The notes: generated from the letters alone by a model not told the origin. Counted from the stretch's first letter, positions 12,701 through 27,360 are shown. The stretch is 64,000 nt of DNA from Camarhynchus parvulus (GCF_901933205.1 NC_044586.1:17182569-17246568), one strand, 5' to 3'. Program-made: numbers and translations.

Positions 12701-15700
12701 AGAGTGCTCAGAGAAACCAAAGGCTTACAAATGCACACAGCTTGTTTCCAGAAAAGCTGGTAAGGACCAGGCCTCCTTGACTGTGCTGGACCTAGGGTAT
12801 CCAGAGATAGGATCAATATCCCAGTTTGGGAAGTACTAGGAAGGTTCATAAAGCTGGAGCTCTGGGGAGGTCACAGGGCAAGCATTTTTCTCCAAATACA
12901 TAGTTACAAATATGTTTCAGAGGAGCACTTCCAATTATTTCCAACATTGCTTACAGACCCCACAGATCATATAATTGCATTCATAGCAATTTCAGTATTT
13001 ATTCTGGAGACAAGCTAGAGCTACTTTTCAGACTTAATGTAATTATTACATTTATGGAGATGTGCTGCCTTATCCTGTAAGATGTATATGAAGTCTGAGA
13101 AAAATACTACACAGACAAATTGAGCTGAATCCTGAACTCCTATGGATGTCCTTGGTACTTTGTGTGAATGAGAAAATATCCATCTTAATGTCCTCTCCAT
13201 CAGCAATGCAAGTGCAGGTTCAACACTGGGAAGGAAAATTCAAAGTGTCTCCTGAGGTCAAATCCTGGGCGATTGTGGTGATTTGATGGGTAATTTTTAT
13301 CTACTGCAAGTCTCATACAGATTCTGCTTTCATGTGGGACCCATTGTGCAAATATTTAAGAATAGTTTAAATTGGTTATGGTATTATGTGGGAGATTATA
13401 AGTTCAGCATCCTCTGGGGAAGGAGCCACTGATCTTTCTAAGGATTATGGTGCCTAAATAATTCTATGGATGGCATTGGTGCAGGCTGATTCCCTTGCCA
13501 TATAAAAGCTCATTAGAAACCTCAGTGATTTGTAGTTTATGTTCTTGGAGTGCCACCTAATTTACATGAACTGCTTACAGTTTTCTCATAAACTGCTTAC
13601 AGTTTTCAGATATTTTAATAAAACCTTTTGGCATAGTACTGGTAATTTATTTCGTTATAAGAAACATTATATAAATGCTAAACACAGGCACAACAAGGAG
13701 AACGGAAATTGCCAAGTAAAACTTTGCTAAACACACAGTTATGTTTAGGGAATAAAAATGTGTGTAGTGAGCTGAGTTGGCTGCCTATCCTTGTTAAACA
13801 GCCAAAGAATTGTGCCGTGTCACATAAAGTGCAATAAATAAAATTAAAATCAAAATTACAGTCAGTCAAAGAATTCCCAAGGTCTGCATGCAATTTCAGA
13901 GTACTTAGTATAGGATCTTTGCCCCTTCTGGCTTCCTTTTGGGAGTCTTTTTCCTCTCCTGGTGGCCCAGGTATGCTTGAGGCCCAAATTGAAACATCCT
14001 GCCTTCCAGATCCCTGCAAAGATATCCTGCTCATTATCTTTCTTCCTTGAAGGAAGGAAAAATAAATTATTTCCTCCTGTTTAATTTCTATATTGCAAGG
14101 CCACACCTGGCACGCTCTGCATCACTTCTCCAAATGTCTCTCATGCCAAACCATGACACTGTGTGAACTCACTGGTCCTGGAACTGCAGGTGCCAGCCCA
14201 CGAGCAAACAATGGAACATATCTGAGTAAGATCACAGCTGAAAGCTTCATTTTAATTAAACTCTTTTGAAAGGCTAAGGTAAATATGACATTTCTTCTCA
14301 CTGGAAAAGTGGTGGCAGGGTAAGATCCATAAAGGCTGCTGACCTCAGTTCTGTAATCCGCTTTGGCGTGGGCAACACATGAAGGACACTACGGGGGGAA
14401 ACGAAAGGAGAAAGGCACAAACCAACCAGGAGTTCTGAAAGGAAGGTGGAAGGAGGAAAGGAAAGCTGCAGAAATCCTTGAGCATCCCAGCACACCTCAG
14501 AGAACTATGGAATATCCATGGTATCCATTGTTCCCCTTGCCTTTGGCCACAGATGTTGAAACAATAACCAATAAGATGCAGGTGGTGTGCTGGAATTTCC
14601 ACTTCTCCGTTCCCACCTCTTGGGTGTCTGGGAATCCAACCAGCCCCACACTTGGCCCAGTAGACATGATGGTTCACAACCTGTTAACACTGGCAATCTG
14701 AAGAGTAAATGTTCAATCCAACACCAAAGAAGGTAATAAAAAACACTATCCACCTCCTGTGGAGCAGAGGGCAGAAGAGTGGTTTGCAGAAAATGACAGA
14801 ATGGCAGCAAAAGGGCAGTTGAAGGAATATCTACAAAGAAATCCTTGTTTTCAGACCCAGCTGCTTCTAGATGTGCTGTAAGGACATACACAGTCAGAGT
14901 ACAAAGGATGAGAAGGGCTCATTTGCCTGCCTGCTTGAAATCTGAGCAGAATTTTCAAACTCAGACTCTATCTAGGCAGGAAAGCAGGATCAGGATTTTC
15001 AGTGTAGATGACAAGAGTGGTGTAATCAACCACATAAACTCCATAAATGCATAAAGGATCCAAATTCAGCTCCTGAGTAAAACTGCTTTTGTCCTGGCAT
15101 TTATGGATATAAACCATCCCCTCTGTGTTTTATATCCCACAGGGTGTAATAAAATTTTCTGATGTAACTACACAAAATGCTTAGAAATACTTACCTAAGT
15201 TAAGTTATATATGATCCGCTATGTTGGACAATCAGGTAGGGGCATTAATGGTTTCATGTACAAGGCTTGAATCAAGAAAAAATTACCATCTGATATTAAT
15301 TGCATTTGTGATAGTCTCAAAATATTCCAAACTGCTCGTGTTTTTATCTACATGGAACCATTCCCTATGTCATATGGGTAAAACCACACAGTGTCTGTTA
15401 CTCTTACTCAAGTTTTAGGGTTGTAATCATAGGACAAACATAAAGGAAGGGCAATACCAGGCACTGCTTAGAGTGTTTTGCCTTATTTAACACAATTTGT
15501 GCAGGAAGAAAATGATTTAAGGTACTGGATAATATTCGCACAAAGTGAAAATATAAATAAATATAGATAAGAAAAGAGAAAGGAGATGTGTAACAGAAGA
15601 AAAGTATTCCTCTGAAACACTGTCCTGATAGATCCTGAGAAAAACTGTGCTGGACTAAGATGTGTTTTTGTAGCAGATAACGTGTCATGCCTATCACAAC

Positions 15701-18700
15701 AAGTAAACTGGACTCAGTACGCAAAAAGGTCCATCCAACACTAAATTCCCCAAAATAACTGGACAGCATAAACCTGTTTCCAGTCCTTCACTGTATTTAT
15801 TTGGAAAGGCTTAGGTCACTGGGTTTCGTAGGGCACAGTGAGGCTCTTCCCACCACACTACTGAAAAAAGAAAAACAAACAAAACAAAGCAAGACAACCA
15901 CTGCTACGATTTTTAGCAGTTTTTCTGAGGTCTTCCCAGTTATCCCAAGTTTTTTCTCACCGTATGTTTGCAAAATAGAAGAGATATTCTTCTGTTTCAG
16001 TGGGTCATTTCAGAAGGCTTTTAGGTTGGGAATGAGGCCCACTGGAAAGCCTGAGAGGGAAGTAGAGCTACTTCAGACATATTTTTCTCTCTTGTCTCCA
16101 GACAGCTCCATCAAAATTAAATGGAAAATTATATGGGAAATTACATAGAGTGGTGTGACAGAGCCTCTCCTTTGAAACTACTCCTGAGCAGACCTCTCTT
16201 CACAACTGGGGGCATCTCTGTGTTGGAAGGTAAAAATGGAATTGCAGAGAAGTGCAGTGGCAATGAACACTTAGTGTAGTGACATGAACACTCAATTTTC
16301 TGGCATCCAGAGTCCTAGAGAGTGCCTCGTGCATGTTGAAAGGCGTTTTTCTTGCATCCAGCTCCATATGATGGTACCAGAATCAATTAAGTTGCATAAC
16401 TGAGTTTTAGGAGGGAAATAAAAAGTACCCCAAGCTTCTGCAGCTGAAGGACTGTGATAGGCAAGTTTCAGAAATGTTTATTACTAGTTTCTAGTAATTG
16501 TCCCTTTCATATGCTTCATCCAAACACCATCAGCCTGCAAACATGGGCTGCATACTTCATGAGGATATTTATATCCTTCGTGAAGCTATTTATTTCCATG
16601 GAGAACCAGGATAGGAGTCTACAGCGAGTCGTTTGTAAACAGTTTAAGCCTTTATCTGTTCACCAGGAACATAACGCCTTCACATTTATTTACTAGCCAG
16701 CACCATTCATTTTATTGCTATTTATCCATGGAGATTGCTCTCAAGTGACTTTATTACATGTGCCTGGTATTTCAAGTGCCAGGTTTACTGGATGTTGTCA
16801 TTGGATACTAATTCCCTTTAGCAATGGTTCTGGCTGAATCAGTACTACTACTCTTGAAAATCTGGTTTATAGTAGAAATATTTGCATACAGCAAACCCCA
16901 GTCTTGCTTCTGGAAATATCTTTTTCTCAACTTTGAGTCTGACTTTTAACAAGCACCCCACTGTGGGGAATACTTAGAGGAAATAAGATGGGTCCAAAAA
17001 ATGCCATGAAAGACTCGTCTTTGCCCTCTCTCCTGATCAAAGAGGATTAAAAATTGTTGCAGTTTGTTTGACCAAGGAACTCTTCTGAGGCTTTTAAACA
17101 TACTGATCTTTGATCCTAGCCAGAAAACACAGGTGGCCCTGTTGGTTTTTTCCCAAAAGCACAGGTTGTTCAGTCTTAGCCACAGTCCAGAAGTGAATAA
17201 CAAGCCAATTCAGAAATCCAAAGTGCAGACTTCCTTCCTTAACTTTGTATTTGCCTGTTAGGTAGAATTTTCTCAGACCCCCAAGGGGCTTCTCTTTTCC
17301 TTTTGGAGGCAGAGGACAGTCCTAAAAGCTCAAAAAGCAAGGGTGAGAAACATTTCAGTTCTACTAAAATGGAGCTGAGGAACATGTGGAAGTGATTCAG
17401 GTATAATCTATTCTTTATCTTAACTAACAGCCTAATACTTTTTTATTAACAGGAAGTCACTGGATTCAAGTTTTATTTTATAGAATAGAAATCTGAGGGA
17501 AGAAAAATCATCACGCTGGCATCTGTGAAATAATAACTCATGTGCCCATGAAGTCATTAAGTTACATAACAATATGCAAAGCCTGGAGAAGCTTTTGTTA
17601 ATGATCTCTACTGAGGGATTGATGGTCACACAAATGCCTGGCACATCCTGCTGCAGGAATCAATTGGGAAGAAAATAATATCCAAAGTATCAGAATTTCT
17701 CTGCGTTTCTCTCCTATTTTTCAGCCTTTCTCATTCATCCCAGTGACAGGTGGGCATACAAACACAAGGCTGTAAGGAAACTTGACAGCCTTTGACATCA
17801 AGGCTTTTAAGACAAGATATACAACACAGAGGAAGGACTGATGCAAAAGTGACACTACATTGGCAAAGAACAGCAGGCAGAAATGGCAGGAAGAAAAGAG
17901 CATTGATTCCTTGGATTTCTACTCCATGTACACTGGAGGACTGTTTGGAAAACCATCAGACAATTGGGAAGTGTTTTTACTTTCTGGTTACCCAGCCTAA
18001 ATTAGTACATGAAATGTTAAAGAACACAGCTCACCAGGAAGAGAGTGAAAAGCTGGAATTGTCAACCAGACAGCTCAGTTTCTCTTGTGACCAAAATCAG
18101 AGCTCTCTTGTCCCCTGTTCAGATGCTCAACTATCAAATCCTCCACTATAATCATCAGATAGCTACCACAGGTTATAAGAATAATATTTTCAGAGACACA
18201 TACACTTTTCTGTATCCCCTTTCGTAGAGTAGGTGAATTAGGGAATCACATTAGATTAAATTAATTGTACAGTGAGATATTGGACAGCTCCTTGAAAACT
18301 GACTAAAACTCATCTCACAGGAGGAAGTGGAGGACAAAAATCAATTCCAAAATATCACTTGAACCAAATTCTTGAGATAAGAAGCAAAGTGTCACTGAGT
18401 GAGGGTATGATACTTAATCACTGCTAATACTGTTATTTATCTGCTCTTAATTATGTCTTCTTTTTCTTGAACTAGGGAAACTTTATAGATTTTTCTCATA
18501 AAACCCATATATCCTACCTTATTGCAGGTGTAATCAGGAATGTTAGAGCCACATCCTAAATTTTAGCTTGCTGGTAACTCAGACTGATACCATTCTGACT
18601 TCCACAGCAGGCAAAAATTTTTAGGCAAGTGCTGACAGATGTTGTGGATCTGATGCAGAAAAACAGCCTTTAGTATTTAATGTGGTGATAAGAAATTAAG

Positions 18701-21700
18701 TTGCCTGAGGCATGAAATATAATTGTTCATTTACACTGAAAACCCATGGCTGCAAAACCTTCCATTAGAGTCATGGATGAGGAAAGCAGTAAAATAATAG
18801 ATCCAAATTTTCTTTGAACCAGTGTTGAAGCTTTAATATTTTTGCTAACTAGTCTCTGGGGAAAATGCTTGCGTCAATGACAGCATTGGTACAGTGGTGC
18901 TAGAGCTAGAAATGGTAGAAAAGTTGGTATATCCACACATTTGCTCCTCAATGAGTCTTCCTCAGAGCAAGTGAAAGAATTCCCTGACAGTTTCCCCGGT
19001 CCCAAGCAAATAAGTAATATTAAAAAAAATGCACCTTACTTTAGAAATTTAGTGTGAAAAAAGGCTCCAGTCCCAAAGCAATCCCAGAAATTATGTTCTC
19101 ATTATGAATATTCAGAGTTCATAAAGCATCATGATCTAATATATTATGACATTCTTTTCCATTTTTTTTTATTCTTGCAATCTGTACAGTAAAGGTCACA
19201 AAGAAAGAACTGATGGAGTTTGGAGAGTTTAATTGCTTTCAGTTTTGATATATTAAGCAGGATTTATCTGCAGTTATTTGACTTGGAGCTGAAGCTCCAT
19301 TCATTAGATGCAAAGGAAGTTGTTTGTTTGACTGTGGAGTAATAAAGCTTCCACATCCTTAACAGGAAGACAACAACATTATCATTTGTCACTGTAATTT
19401 TCTTTCTCTCCATAGCAGGCAACAACAGGTCTTGTTTGCAAAATAAGGGGGAAATCTTCCCCCCTCAGTGCACAGCTGGCAGGGGGCTCAGGGTGATAAC
19501 ACTGCCCTGCTGACTGTGTCCCCACACCCCCCTCTGCCACCCCATTTCTGGATGCCTCCCATAAATAATGGAATTCTGTTTCCTCTCAGCTCCTGGTTGG
19601 CACAGTAGGCAAGGAGATGCCCCTGCCACCACACCTTCCAGGCAGCACCTCAGAGTGGCTGAGGAGGCAGAGAGAACACCCTAAGGCTTGAAGTAACAAG
19701 CTGTCACTGTCTGGGCTGGCAACTGCCAACCAGCCCATGACAGCGAAAATAAAGGATATTTCGAAATGTATAGGTGACTTTAGATTTATTCCCTCCCCGA
19801 TCTCACACCACTCAGAGAAATCATCTTTCAAAAGCCCCTTTCCATATTTTTCCCCTTGATTCTTATCTTGTTGGACAAAAATCATTAAAAGCCTGACTTT
19901 AATGAAAAGAGATTTTGTGTGCTTATTTCAGTCTGCTTTGACCACTTTTTCTTTCCCCTCCTTCTTTTCCACGCCGTAATTTAAGGAAGAGGAAGTAAAG
20001 CATGAAGAGGGCCCAAGCTGAAGAAAATAATTCTCAGAATCTTTCAAAAGCCAGCAGATGCTTTGAATATTCATTTTTCGTGAGACATTGATTTTTCAAG
20101 AAATGCTGCAGCTGAAATGTGGCTGCTATGTGCAAAAAGAGACAGCAGCTTGATTAGGCAACACAGGTTTGGTGCCACAAGGTGGTGACAGTGAGCTACT
20201 GCATTTTCACGGCTGAGGATTCTGAGAAACCCAAAAAGTGTAACAATCTGTGAGGACAGAAAATGACTACTCTGTGTGACACAGAGAGGCAATGACAAGA
20301 GCAACCTGACAATTTTTTCCCCAGGCTTTTGAGGAAGAAAAGCTTCACAGCCCTTTAATCAAGGAATGGGAGAGAGGGAGCACAGAGGAGAGATGATGAA
20401 TGGGAGACACTGAGTAATGGGGAAAGAAATAAGAGGAAAATACTGTAAAAAAAATCAGATCATGCCAAATAAATGAGTCAAAAAACAATCTTCCTTCTCT
20501 CATTAAATCCTCTTTCAGTTAAATTGAAACAGTTTGAGTAAAGCATTGCAAATAAGAAGAATTGTTTAAATTAACCCAGAAATAAAATATTTTGTCCTAT
20601 AAAAAGAAATAATTTCCAAATCTGATACAGTTATTGAATTAAATTGAGAAGGTAAAACTGGAAGCAGAAGTCAATGCCTTCTTAATTTTTCTGCCAAGAA
20701 GAAATGCTTATGTTACAAAAAATCAATTTTCATAATTAGCATAAGTTATCAAATTCCACTTTTTTTTTTTGCAATTATATCTTTGTTTTAGTCTCTTCTA
20801 GGAACATGAGCTGTTAGTGACTCCGCAGCAGTTGTTATTCTCTGCAGTTACACCTAGAGAACAACCATCCTTCTACACACCACAACACACTCAAATAAAG
20901 AGCTCCAAACAATAAATGGCTTTGCTATGCAATCCCTCTGTCTTTGCAGTGGGATTGTGGGTGGAGTGCCAAGTGATAATATCAAGATTTAATTGGTAAT
21001 AGCTAATTTTTAAGATAAAATAATTGTTATTTGCAATATCTTTACTTGGTAAGGTGAACTACTGGGCTATGACTTGATTTCAATAGAGAAACATTCCTTC
21101 TACAGCAAACCAAAGAAATATTTTGGAGGACTCAGTAAGATCAGCACTTGTCCCTTGAGCAGAAGGGATTTCAGATTGATTCTCCACTCCAGCAATTAAA
21201 TTAATGGCTTAAAATTGTGCCTGCAGTCACTCTCTGATCTCTTGAGAAAGTACTGGTTTAGAAGCCTCTTTCCTCTGCTCACTCAGGGCTGGTCAGCTTA
21301 GGCGACAGGGGGAGATTTAATTGACTTTATAATCTAATTGACTTCATGGCATCCTGTTCACTGCTAGGCAAACTCTGCTGTCCTTTCCACCTGCCATTCT
21401 ATTGCTTTTCTCTCTGAGAGTCAACTACCAAAACTTTCTGACAAGGTGGGGAAAAGTGAATTAAACTACTTTAAAGTACAAAAAAACCCTTCCAGGTGGC
21501 TTTGTTCATTTGACAGAATCAAGACCTGTCTTCTGCACTTCTTTCACTTGATGTACAGTTCTGAAAAGTGTTATAAAATTACTTGACATTTTGTGACAGG
21601 CCCACTGTCATTGCCATAACACAAGGGGACGACACAGACAGGCAGGCTCTAGCACACACACTAGAGCTGGTTAAGGCAGCTTCTCTCTCCTGAGAGCATT

Positions 21701-21884
21701 TCTGGTGTGCAGGTCTGAGAGCAGGGACTGAAAACCAAGCAACACAATGGATTCTACAGCTATAGCTGTTCAGGTTCTAGATCAGACAAGACAGTTCTGC
21801 TTTAAACGTCATGGGAAGGTGGAAGTTGAAAGGAGGAGAATATTTTTTAAGCACGGAGTGATGCAGAAGTGTGTATATTTAAAT
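9706..21884. other. 12 kb of unique DNA, no gene or repeat family recognised
   Basis: I see no exon, RNA gene or recognisable transposable element in this long stretch. Open frames of 100-158 codons (9693-10169 minus, 12432-12839 plus, 13678-14106 minus, 14363-14701 plus, 14505-14891 minus) overlap on both strands and have no recognisable domains. A somewhat GC-richer patch lies at about 19440-19700. A run of about 11 T is near 20760. A small 22-bp-period tandem repeat is listed separately. Confidence 0.6.
13569..13607. repeat. Two copies of a 17-bp word, 22-bp period
   Basis: AACTGCTTACAGTTTTC occurs exactly at 13569-13585 and again at 13591-13607. Confidence 0.9.
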
Positions 21885-22185
21885 AGAATCACAGGAGTAT
21901 TTAGGTTGGAAAAGACCTCCAAGATTGCCAAGGCCAACCTGTGACCAATCTCCAACATTGTAAACCAGACCACAGCAGTGACTTCCATATCCAGTCATTC
22001 CTTGAACACCTCCAGGGATGGGAAATTCACCTCCCTGGGCAGCCCCTTCCAATGCCTGAGCACCCTTTCCATGAAGAAATTCCTCCTGATGTCCAACTTG
22101 AACGCCCCTGGTGCAGCTTGAGGCCGTTTCTGCTCATCCTGTTCCTTGTTCCCTGGGAGCAGATCCTGATCCCCCTCATCACTCT

Positions 22186-22437
22186 TGCGCTGAGAACGAC
22201 ACAGGAACAGGTGAGAGGCAGTATTGTAGAAAGAGCAAAGGCGGCTTTATTCAAGAAGAACCACAGGGCTTATATAGAGTGATATGATACATTGTATTTG
22301 ATTGGCTAGTTAATAACAACACCTTTCTCATACATCGTCCTTGAGAAGAACAGAAAGACAAAGTAGAAAAACACCACCTGCAGCTTGTTTATACTAACAA
22401 GTTATCACATCCTTACAACTCCATGAAAATTCTCACA
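22186..22437 (-). mobile_element. Solo LTR of about 250 bp inside CR1
   Basis: On the minus strand the block begins TGTGAGAATTTTCATGG. It has a TATA box (CTATATAAG, near 22270-22280), then AATAAAGCCGCC near 22228, and ends close to TTCTCAGCGCA. This is the promoter, polyadenylation and terminus order of a short retroviral LTR. The insertion interrupts CR1 sequence, but its exact edges are uncertain by about 20 bp on each side and I found no target duplication. No internal retroviral genes accompany it. Confidence 0.72.
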
Positions 22438-22676
22438 AGCCACTGTGAGAAATGCTTGCTGTGGACACGCTCCAGCCCCTCAATGTCCATTTCTTGTCCT
22501 GAGGTTCCCAGAAGTGCCCCAGGATCTGAGGTGTGGCCCCAGCAGTGCCAGCCCAGGGGACAGTCACTGCCCTGGCCCTGCTGCCACACCATGGCTGGCA
22601 CAGCCCAGGTGCCATTGGCCTCCTGCCCCCCTGGGCACACCTGGCTCCTGTCCAGCCGCTGTCCCCAGCACCCCAG

Positions 22677-23160
22677 TGTTGCAATGTTGCAGAGGGGTAG
22701 AAATGCTGCAACCTTCTTTGAGGCATCTCCTTCAGAAGCTGCTCAGACGAAGGCCACAAGAACAGCCATTTCAAGTCCGTGCACACGTACATGCCACAGA
22801 TCGCTCAGTGGAGGAAAGACAGGAAGGATCTTTGCATTATGTATTTCAGTGAGGGTTTTATTGCACCCCCCCATGCAAAAGGAACCAGAGACAGAAGACA
22901 AAAACCCTGTGGTCTGCACAACTCGAGTATGGGGTCAGTGACCAAGGACCTGAGAGCACAGGGGTGGGCAAAGGGCAGGGCAAAGGGCAGCAACCTGTAG
23001 GGCAGATGAGGGATGAATAATTGGGGTGGACAGTGTCAGCTGGCCAACAGGGGAGATAATCTGATGTAGATTGGCAGCAGTGCTGCAGTGCATCATGGGT
23101 TAAGTCTTCTCTATCAGCCTAGGTGGGGAAAACTCTATGGTATCAGAGGATTCTACAACA
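22677..23160 (-). mobile_element. Solo LTR, 484 bp, TGTTG...CAACA, inside CR1
   Basis: On the plus strand it begins TGTTGCAATG and ends CTACAACA, so the termini are inverted TGTTG/CAACA. On the minus strand an AATAAA lies at about 22856-22863, inside TGCAATAAAACCC, giving minus orientation. The CR1 text resumes on both sides (CCAGCACCCCAG before, TTGGGGCCTTTCCCAG after). No exact target duplication could be seen. The open frames across this block (for example 22423-22941) are chance frames. Confidence 0.75.
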
Positions 23161-23390
23161 CCTTGGGGCCTTTCCCAGCTTTCCAGCCCCTCTGCCCCAG
23201 CCTGGAGCTGCAGGGGGTTGGTGTGATCCAAGACAGGACCAGACCCTTGGCCTTGCTGACCCTCAGAGCACTGGCCTGGGCCCATGGATCCAGCCTGTCC
23301 AGATCCCTCTGCAGAGCCTTCCTGCCCTCCAGCAGATCCACACTCCCACCCAGCTCGGTGCTGTCCATGAACTCAACCATCTCATCTAAA

Positions 23391-26300
23391 TAATTTTACA
23401 TTTTGAGATTGCATAACCACAATTTAGAGGGAAGAGTCTTTGTTTTCTGCATTATCAAAGCCCCTTTCTAGGAAATCTCCCTTTCAATCAGATAAAGGAC
23501 TGGAGAGGCCATACATTTTCAATTCATGATGGTTTTTGGTGGAGGATGGATGCTTCACTGTAATTTCTGCCTCGGAAAAATTGACTCCTAGTGTACAGAC
23601 ATTTTTGTGGCTTGGAAAAAAAATAGGGGAGAAGTTCTTTTGATAGCAGGGTACACTGACAGAGAGACTCTTACTTTTCACTGCAAACTACAGTAGGTTG
23701 TAGTTGCTGCAGGGGTAGTTAAGGATTTATGAGTTGTTTGCCATCTAAATGAAAGAAAAATGAGCATACATGTGGCCTGTGTTCTTGTCTCCTAGTTTTC
23801 CCTTTGGAAGTATTGAGTGTGACTTCGTCCTTACAGTAGGGCAATAAAAAGAGACCAAAACACACTCTTTCAGAAATATCTTATAACATACATAAAAGAA
23901 GGAAGGCTGCTCCTTCTTCCTGATTTATAAAAGGAAGCTAACAAGGAAAGGAAAACAGACAATGCATCTTCCTCCCACATCCAGCTGTCAGAATTGGTGT
24001 CATGGAAGGATGGACACTCATTACTTGTTCTTGCATCAGCTACTTTCTGGCCATGCATATAATTTACAGATGTTAAGTTGAAGACAAAAAGTATTTCTTT
24101 CTTTAAACATTTAGTAAAATACTGTGATTAGGATGAAAGTTTCCCATTGAACTCTTTCCTCCACCAAGATAAACAGTTACTTTTAATGAAAATTCTCTTT
24201 GCACCTAAATGGTGCCAATGAATTACTGAGAACTTCATTTTTTCCACATCCAAGGTGAAAACCTCCAATTTAGACTTAGCAAACCATGATGTCATACCAT
24301 TTCCAAGTCATAAATCAGGTGTGGCCAACCTGCCTGACCCCACAAACCACTCATTGTCAATATAAAACATTGCTGTCATTCTGTAGAATATCCTATGCTC
24401 ATTACAAATAAAAACATGCTTATTCACATTTACTATTCTTGGGTCATACAGGTTAGCAATGCAAGGCGAGTATACCTAGGTGTAAAATAATAAAGGGCAT
24501 GACTGAAGGAGGGAAAAGCAATTTGTGGAAATTATTAAGCAGAAAAATCAGCATTGTCCCAGGAAAGAACTGGGGACCATTTACAGGAGGAAGTGCACCT
24601 GGCAGGAAAACACAGGGATGATATGCTGTGCCGATTTGTGTTTGTGTTTTTTAAATGCCTGAAAACTCATGTGGTTTTACCTCAGCTCTCAGCCTTCCAT
24701 ATTAGCGAATACATTTTAAATTTCTTTTTTGTGCCAAGTTTAAAATGATTGCCAAGTTTAAAATTATTTAAAAAGTTGAGCGGGCCACAGCAGGCCCCAT
24801 GGTCTCCCCGAGCAGTTTTAAATAATTCACTTCCCTCTACCACCCAGCTGTATCTCCCTCTTATGAGAAGCAAGAACCCTTCCCTCTCCTCCAGGTGGAC
24901 CCTGCTCCATGAATTGCACTTAATTTCACCTCTTGATCTTAAGCAGGCATCAAAAGGTGTTTGCCAGAAAAATTATTTTCTCTCTGGAACTGAGTTTACT
25001 GAGGAAAAAATACCACCCCTGTCTGTGGATTCAAACAGACCAAAATCCTTTCACAGGTCCAAGCTATGATTCTGCAGTTAGCTGAGCAGACCTGGAAGTG
25101 AGAGGTTTGGAGGAAAATAGCTGGGAGGGTCAAAAATCCCAAAGGTTTTGAGAGAACTCTCAGTAGAGGGAAAATTGTGTTTAAGATCACTGCTTAAAAT
25201 TGCTAGAAAATACAATAAAAATCAGAATGAGAAGTTCCAGAAGGCTCACTAGAGAGTACAAATTGAGGAGTTTTGGAGAATATACTGAATTAAATTGGAT
25301 TTTCTGCCCAGTCCATTTCCAGATATCATTCAGATTAAGTTCTTATGTGGCCGATAAATGACTGGTGTGGTAGCATAGTGCCATACCAATGGAAAGATGG
25401 GAAGTTTCAGACTGGATCAGATCTTGTCACCCAGTACCCTGTCCCTGTGCAAAGCTTAAGTGTGTTGAAAAGCAGCATAAAGAAGAGTAACCACTAAGTT
25501 ACTCATGCTACAAACACAGGCAGAACAAGTGCATGAATGCTGATCTTCTTCCATCAAAAACAAAGGCACAGAGCAGAACTGGTCCTCCATATATCCACCA
25601 GTGAGTATTCCCAATTTCCTGGCTGGAAATTCCTCAGGTCCAGGCAGAAGAACACCCTTAGTTCATTCTCCTCCCGTGGCCTGCAAGCTCTGCTACCAAG
25701 AGCAATTTTGGTAATGCATTACCCAGCACAAACTTTTGTTCCCTCAAGGATGATTCTGTTGGTTGCTACTCTTGCCCAAGATTGTGGGTAATTTCCATAA
25801 AATGGAATAAAAAATCCTGTATTTTAAGTATGGATTTCTGGATTTTTTTCTTCACGCTGATTACAGATTGCCCTGCTGCCCCCAGCAGTGCTGGTACTAT
25901 TTATGGAGGGGCTTTTCAGGCAGAGCAGGTGCCCATGGCCATTCTCTTCTGTTCACTTCATCCTCAGAGACTTTCCAAGTTCCCAAGTCTCAGATACCAC
26001 TGCCCACCTTCGAAGTTATTGAACTACCCCTGTGGTTATTGCCACAGAATGGCAGACTTTGTATTTATGCATTAAACACATTTACTGAATTAGCAGATCA
26101 GCAGAAAATTCATGCCAGAGGACACTCAGGATTTTTTAAAGACAGGTCACAAGTCTCTTCTCACTAAGAAACTGTTTAATATTGAAGACTTTTTTAGAGA
26201 TGTGCTTTCCAGTGATCCAGAAAACACCCAGCATTGGGAATCCCTGGGACCTGATGATGTCAGAGGACTGGGACAAAAAATTTGCAGTAAAAGCATTGTT

Positions 26301-27360
26301 AAATTTGTGCCATAACCAGGAAAAAATATACAGTGCAGCCACAAGCAGTAAAAATGAAAGAATAACATTAGTATTTCCAGTGTTCAGTTCCGATTGAAAA
26401 ATCCAGGGAAGGTCAATTGCACATTATCCCACCTAACTGGCAGAGGATACACGTGTCCTATAAGCACTTTGTATTTTACAGCAATAAGTGTATTAAGAAC
26501 ATTATTTTTCTACTGTAAGAACAGCAAACTATAAAAGGAAAGCAAAATAATTTGCTTTTTAATTTCTCTGAACAAGAAGGCCAAGACAGTAAGCGTGACT
26601 TCAGGAAGAAATAAAAAGGGAAAAACAGGAGAAAGCCCCCACCAAACCCTCAAAATGAAGTGTCTGCTCAGAAGAATTGTATATTATTTAAAATAAAAGA
26701 GTGTATAATCACTGATAGACTGTCTCCTATGGGCACTGTGCAATTATATTCTTTGCTTTTCTCAACATTATTAATATATTTATAAACTGTCCCTCACAGT
26801 ATGTTCCTGTGCCTTTCTAATACCAGACTTACACAATCATCTAGGGATGATAGGAAAGCACAAAAGCAGCTATTAAAGTATCACAAACTATCCATTAGGC
26901 AGAAAAGAGAATAAGTTCATAAGGGAGAGAATGGAAGAGAGTATCTCCAATTTCAGAATCAGACGGGTTTTCTTCAAGAACATCTGAGCTTGTTAGACAG
27001 CACTGAGGCTCAGAAAAACGCCTCCAGGCTGAGGAAGACACCATGAAACCCACATTTAAAACCAGAGTTTAACTGACTGTGCTCATTATTTGTACCTGGG
27101 TTGCCGGATATCATTGTTAAGGATTTTCCATTCAGACCAGACCATTTATCAAGTGTAATTAATGTGTCAGACTTTAGTTTGAAAACCTTGCACTGATAAT
27201 ACTAATTTCTCTAGTCTAAGTTGAATTATCAACATGAAGTTTTTAGCAAAAGAACTGTCAGTGATAAGACTAAAAATAGGATGGCTTGGTTCTATTCCTA
27301 ACTCAGTCTCCCTATTTTACAGGTAGTACATGGCAAAATAAAACAAAATGGTCCCAGTAC
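23391..27360. other. No gene recognised
   Basis: Unique AT-rich sequence. Short overlapping frames on both strands show no known domain. A small direct repeat of GCCAAGTTTAAAAT lies at about 24734-24766. Confidence 0.6.

Larger units (their letters stand above)
21885..23390 (-). mobile_element. CR1 LINE, 5'-truncated, split by two LTR insertions
   Basis: Read on the minus strand this is a CR1 3' portion. Its 3' end is at the left (AATCACAGGAGTATTTAGGTT, a decayed form of the usual tail) and its truncated 5' end is near 23390. CR1 sequence occupies about 21885-22175, 22455-22676 and 23161-23390. The breaks are clear by comparison with the similar CR1 at 41458-42222, where the flanking blocks are continuous. 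The two inserted blocks are listed as separate LTRs. No ORF2 reverse-transcriptase segment is included, as expected for short CR1 copies. Confidence 0.88.

Noticed and set aside
12432..12839. 135-codon plus-strand frame with several Cys
   Set aside because: No Cys spacing typical of a known domain, and a competing frame lies on the other strand.
22423..22941. 172-codon plus-strand frame
   Set aside because: It crosses from CR1 into a solo LTR, both non-coding in this orientation.
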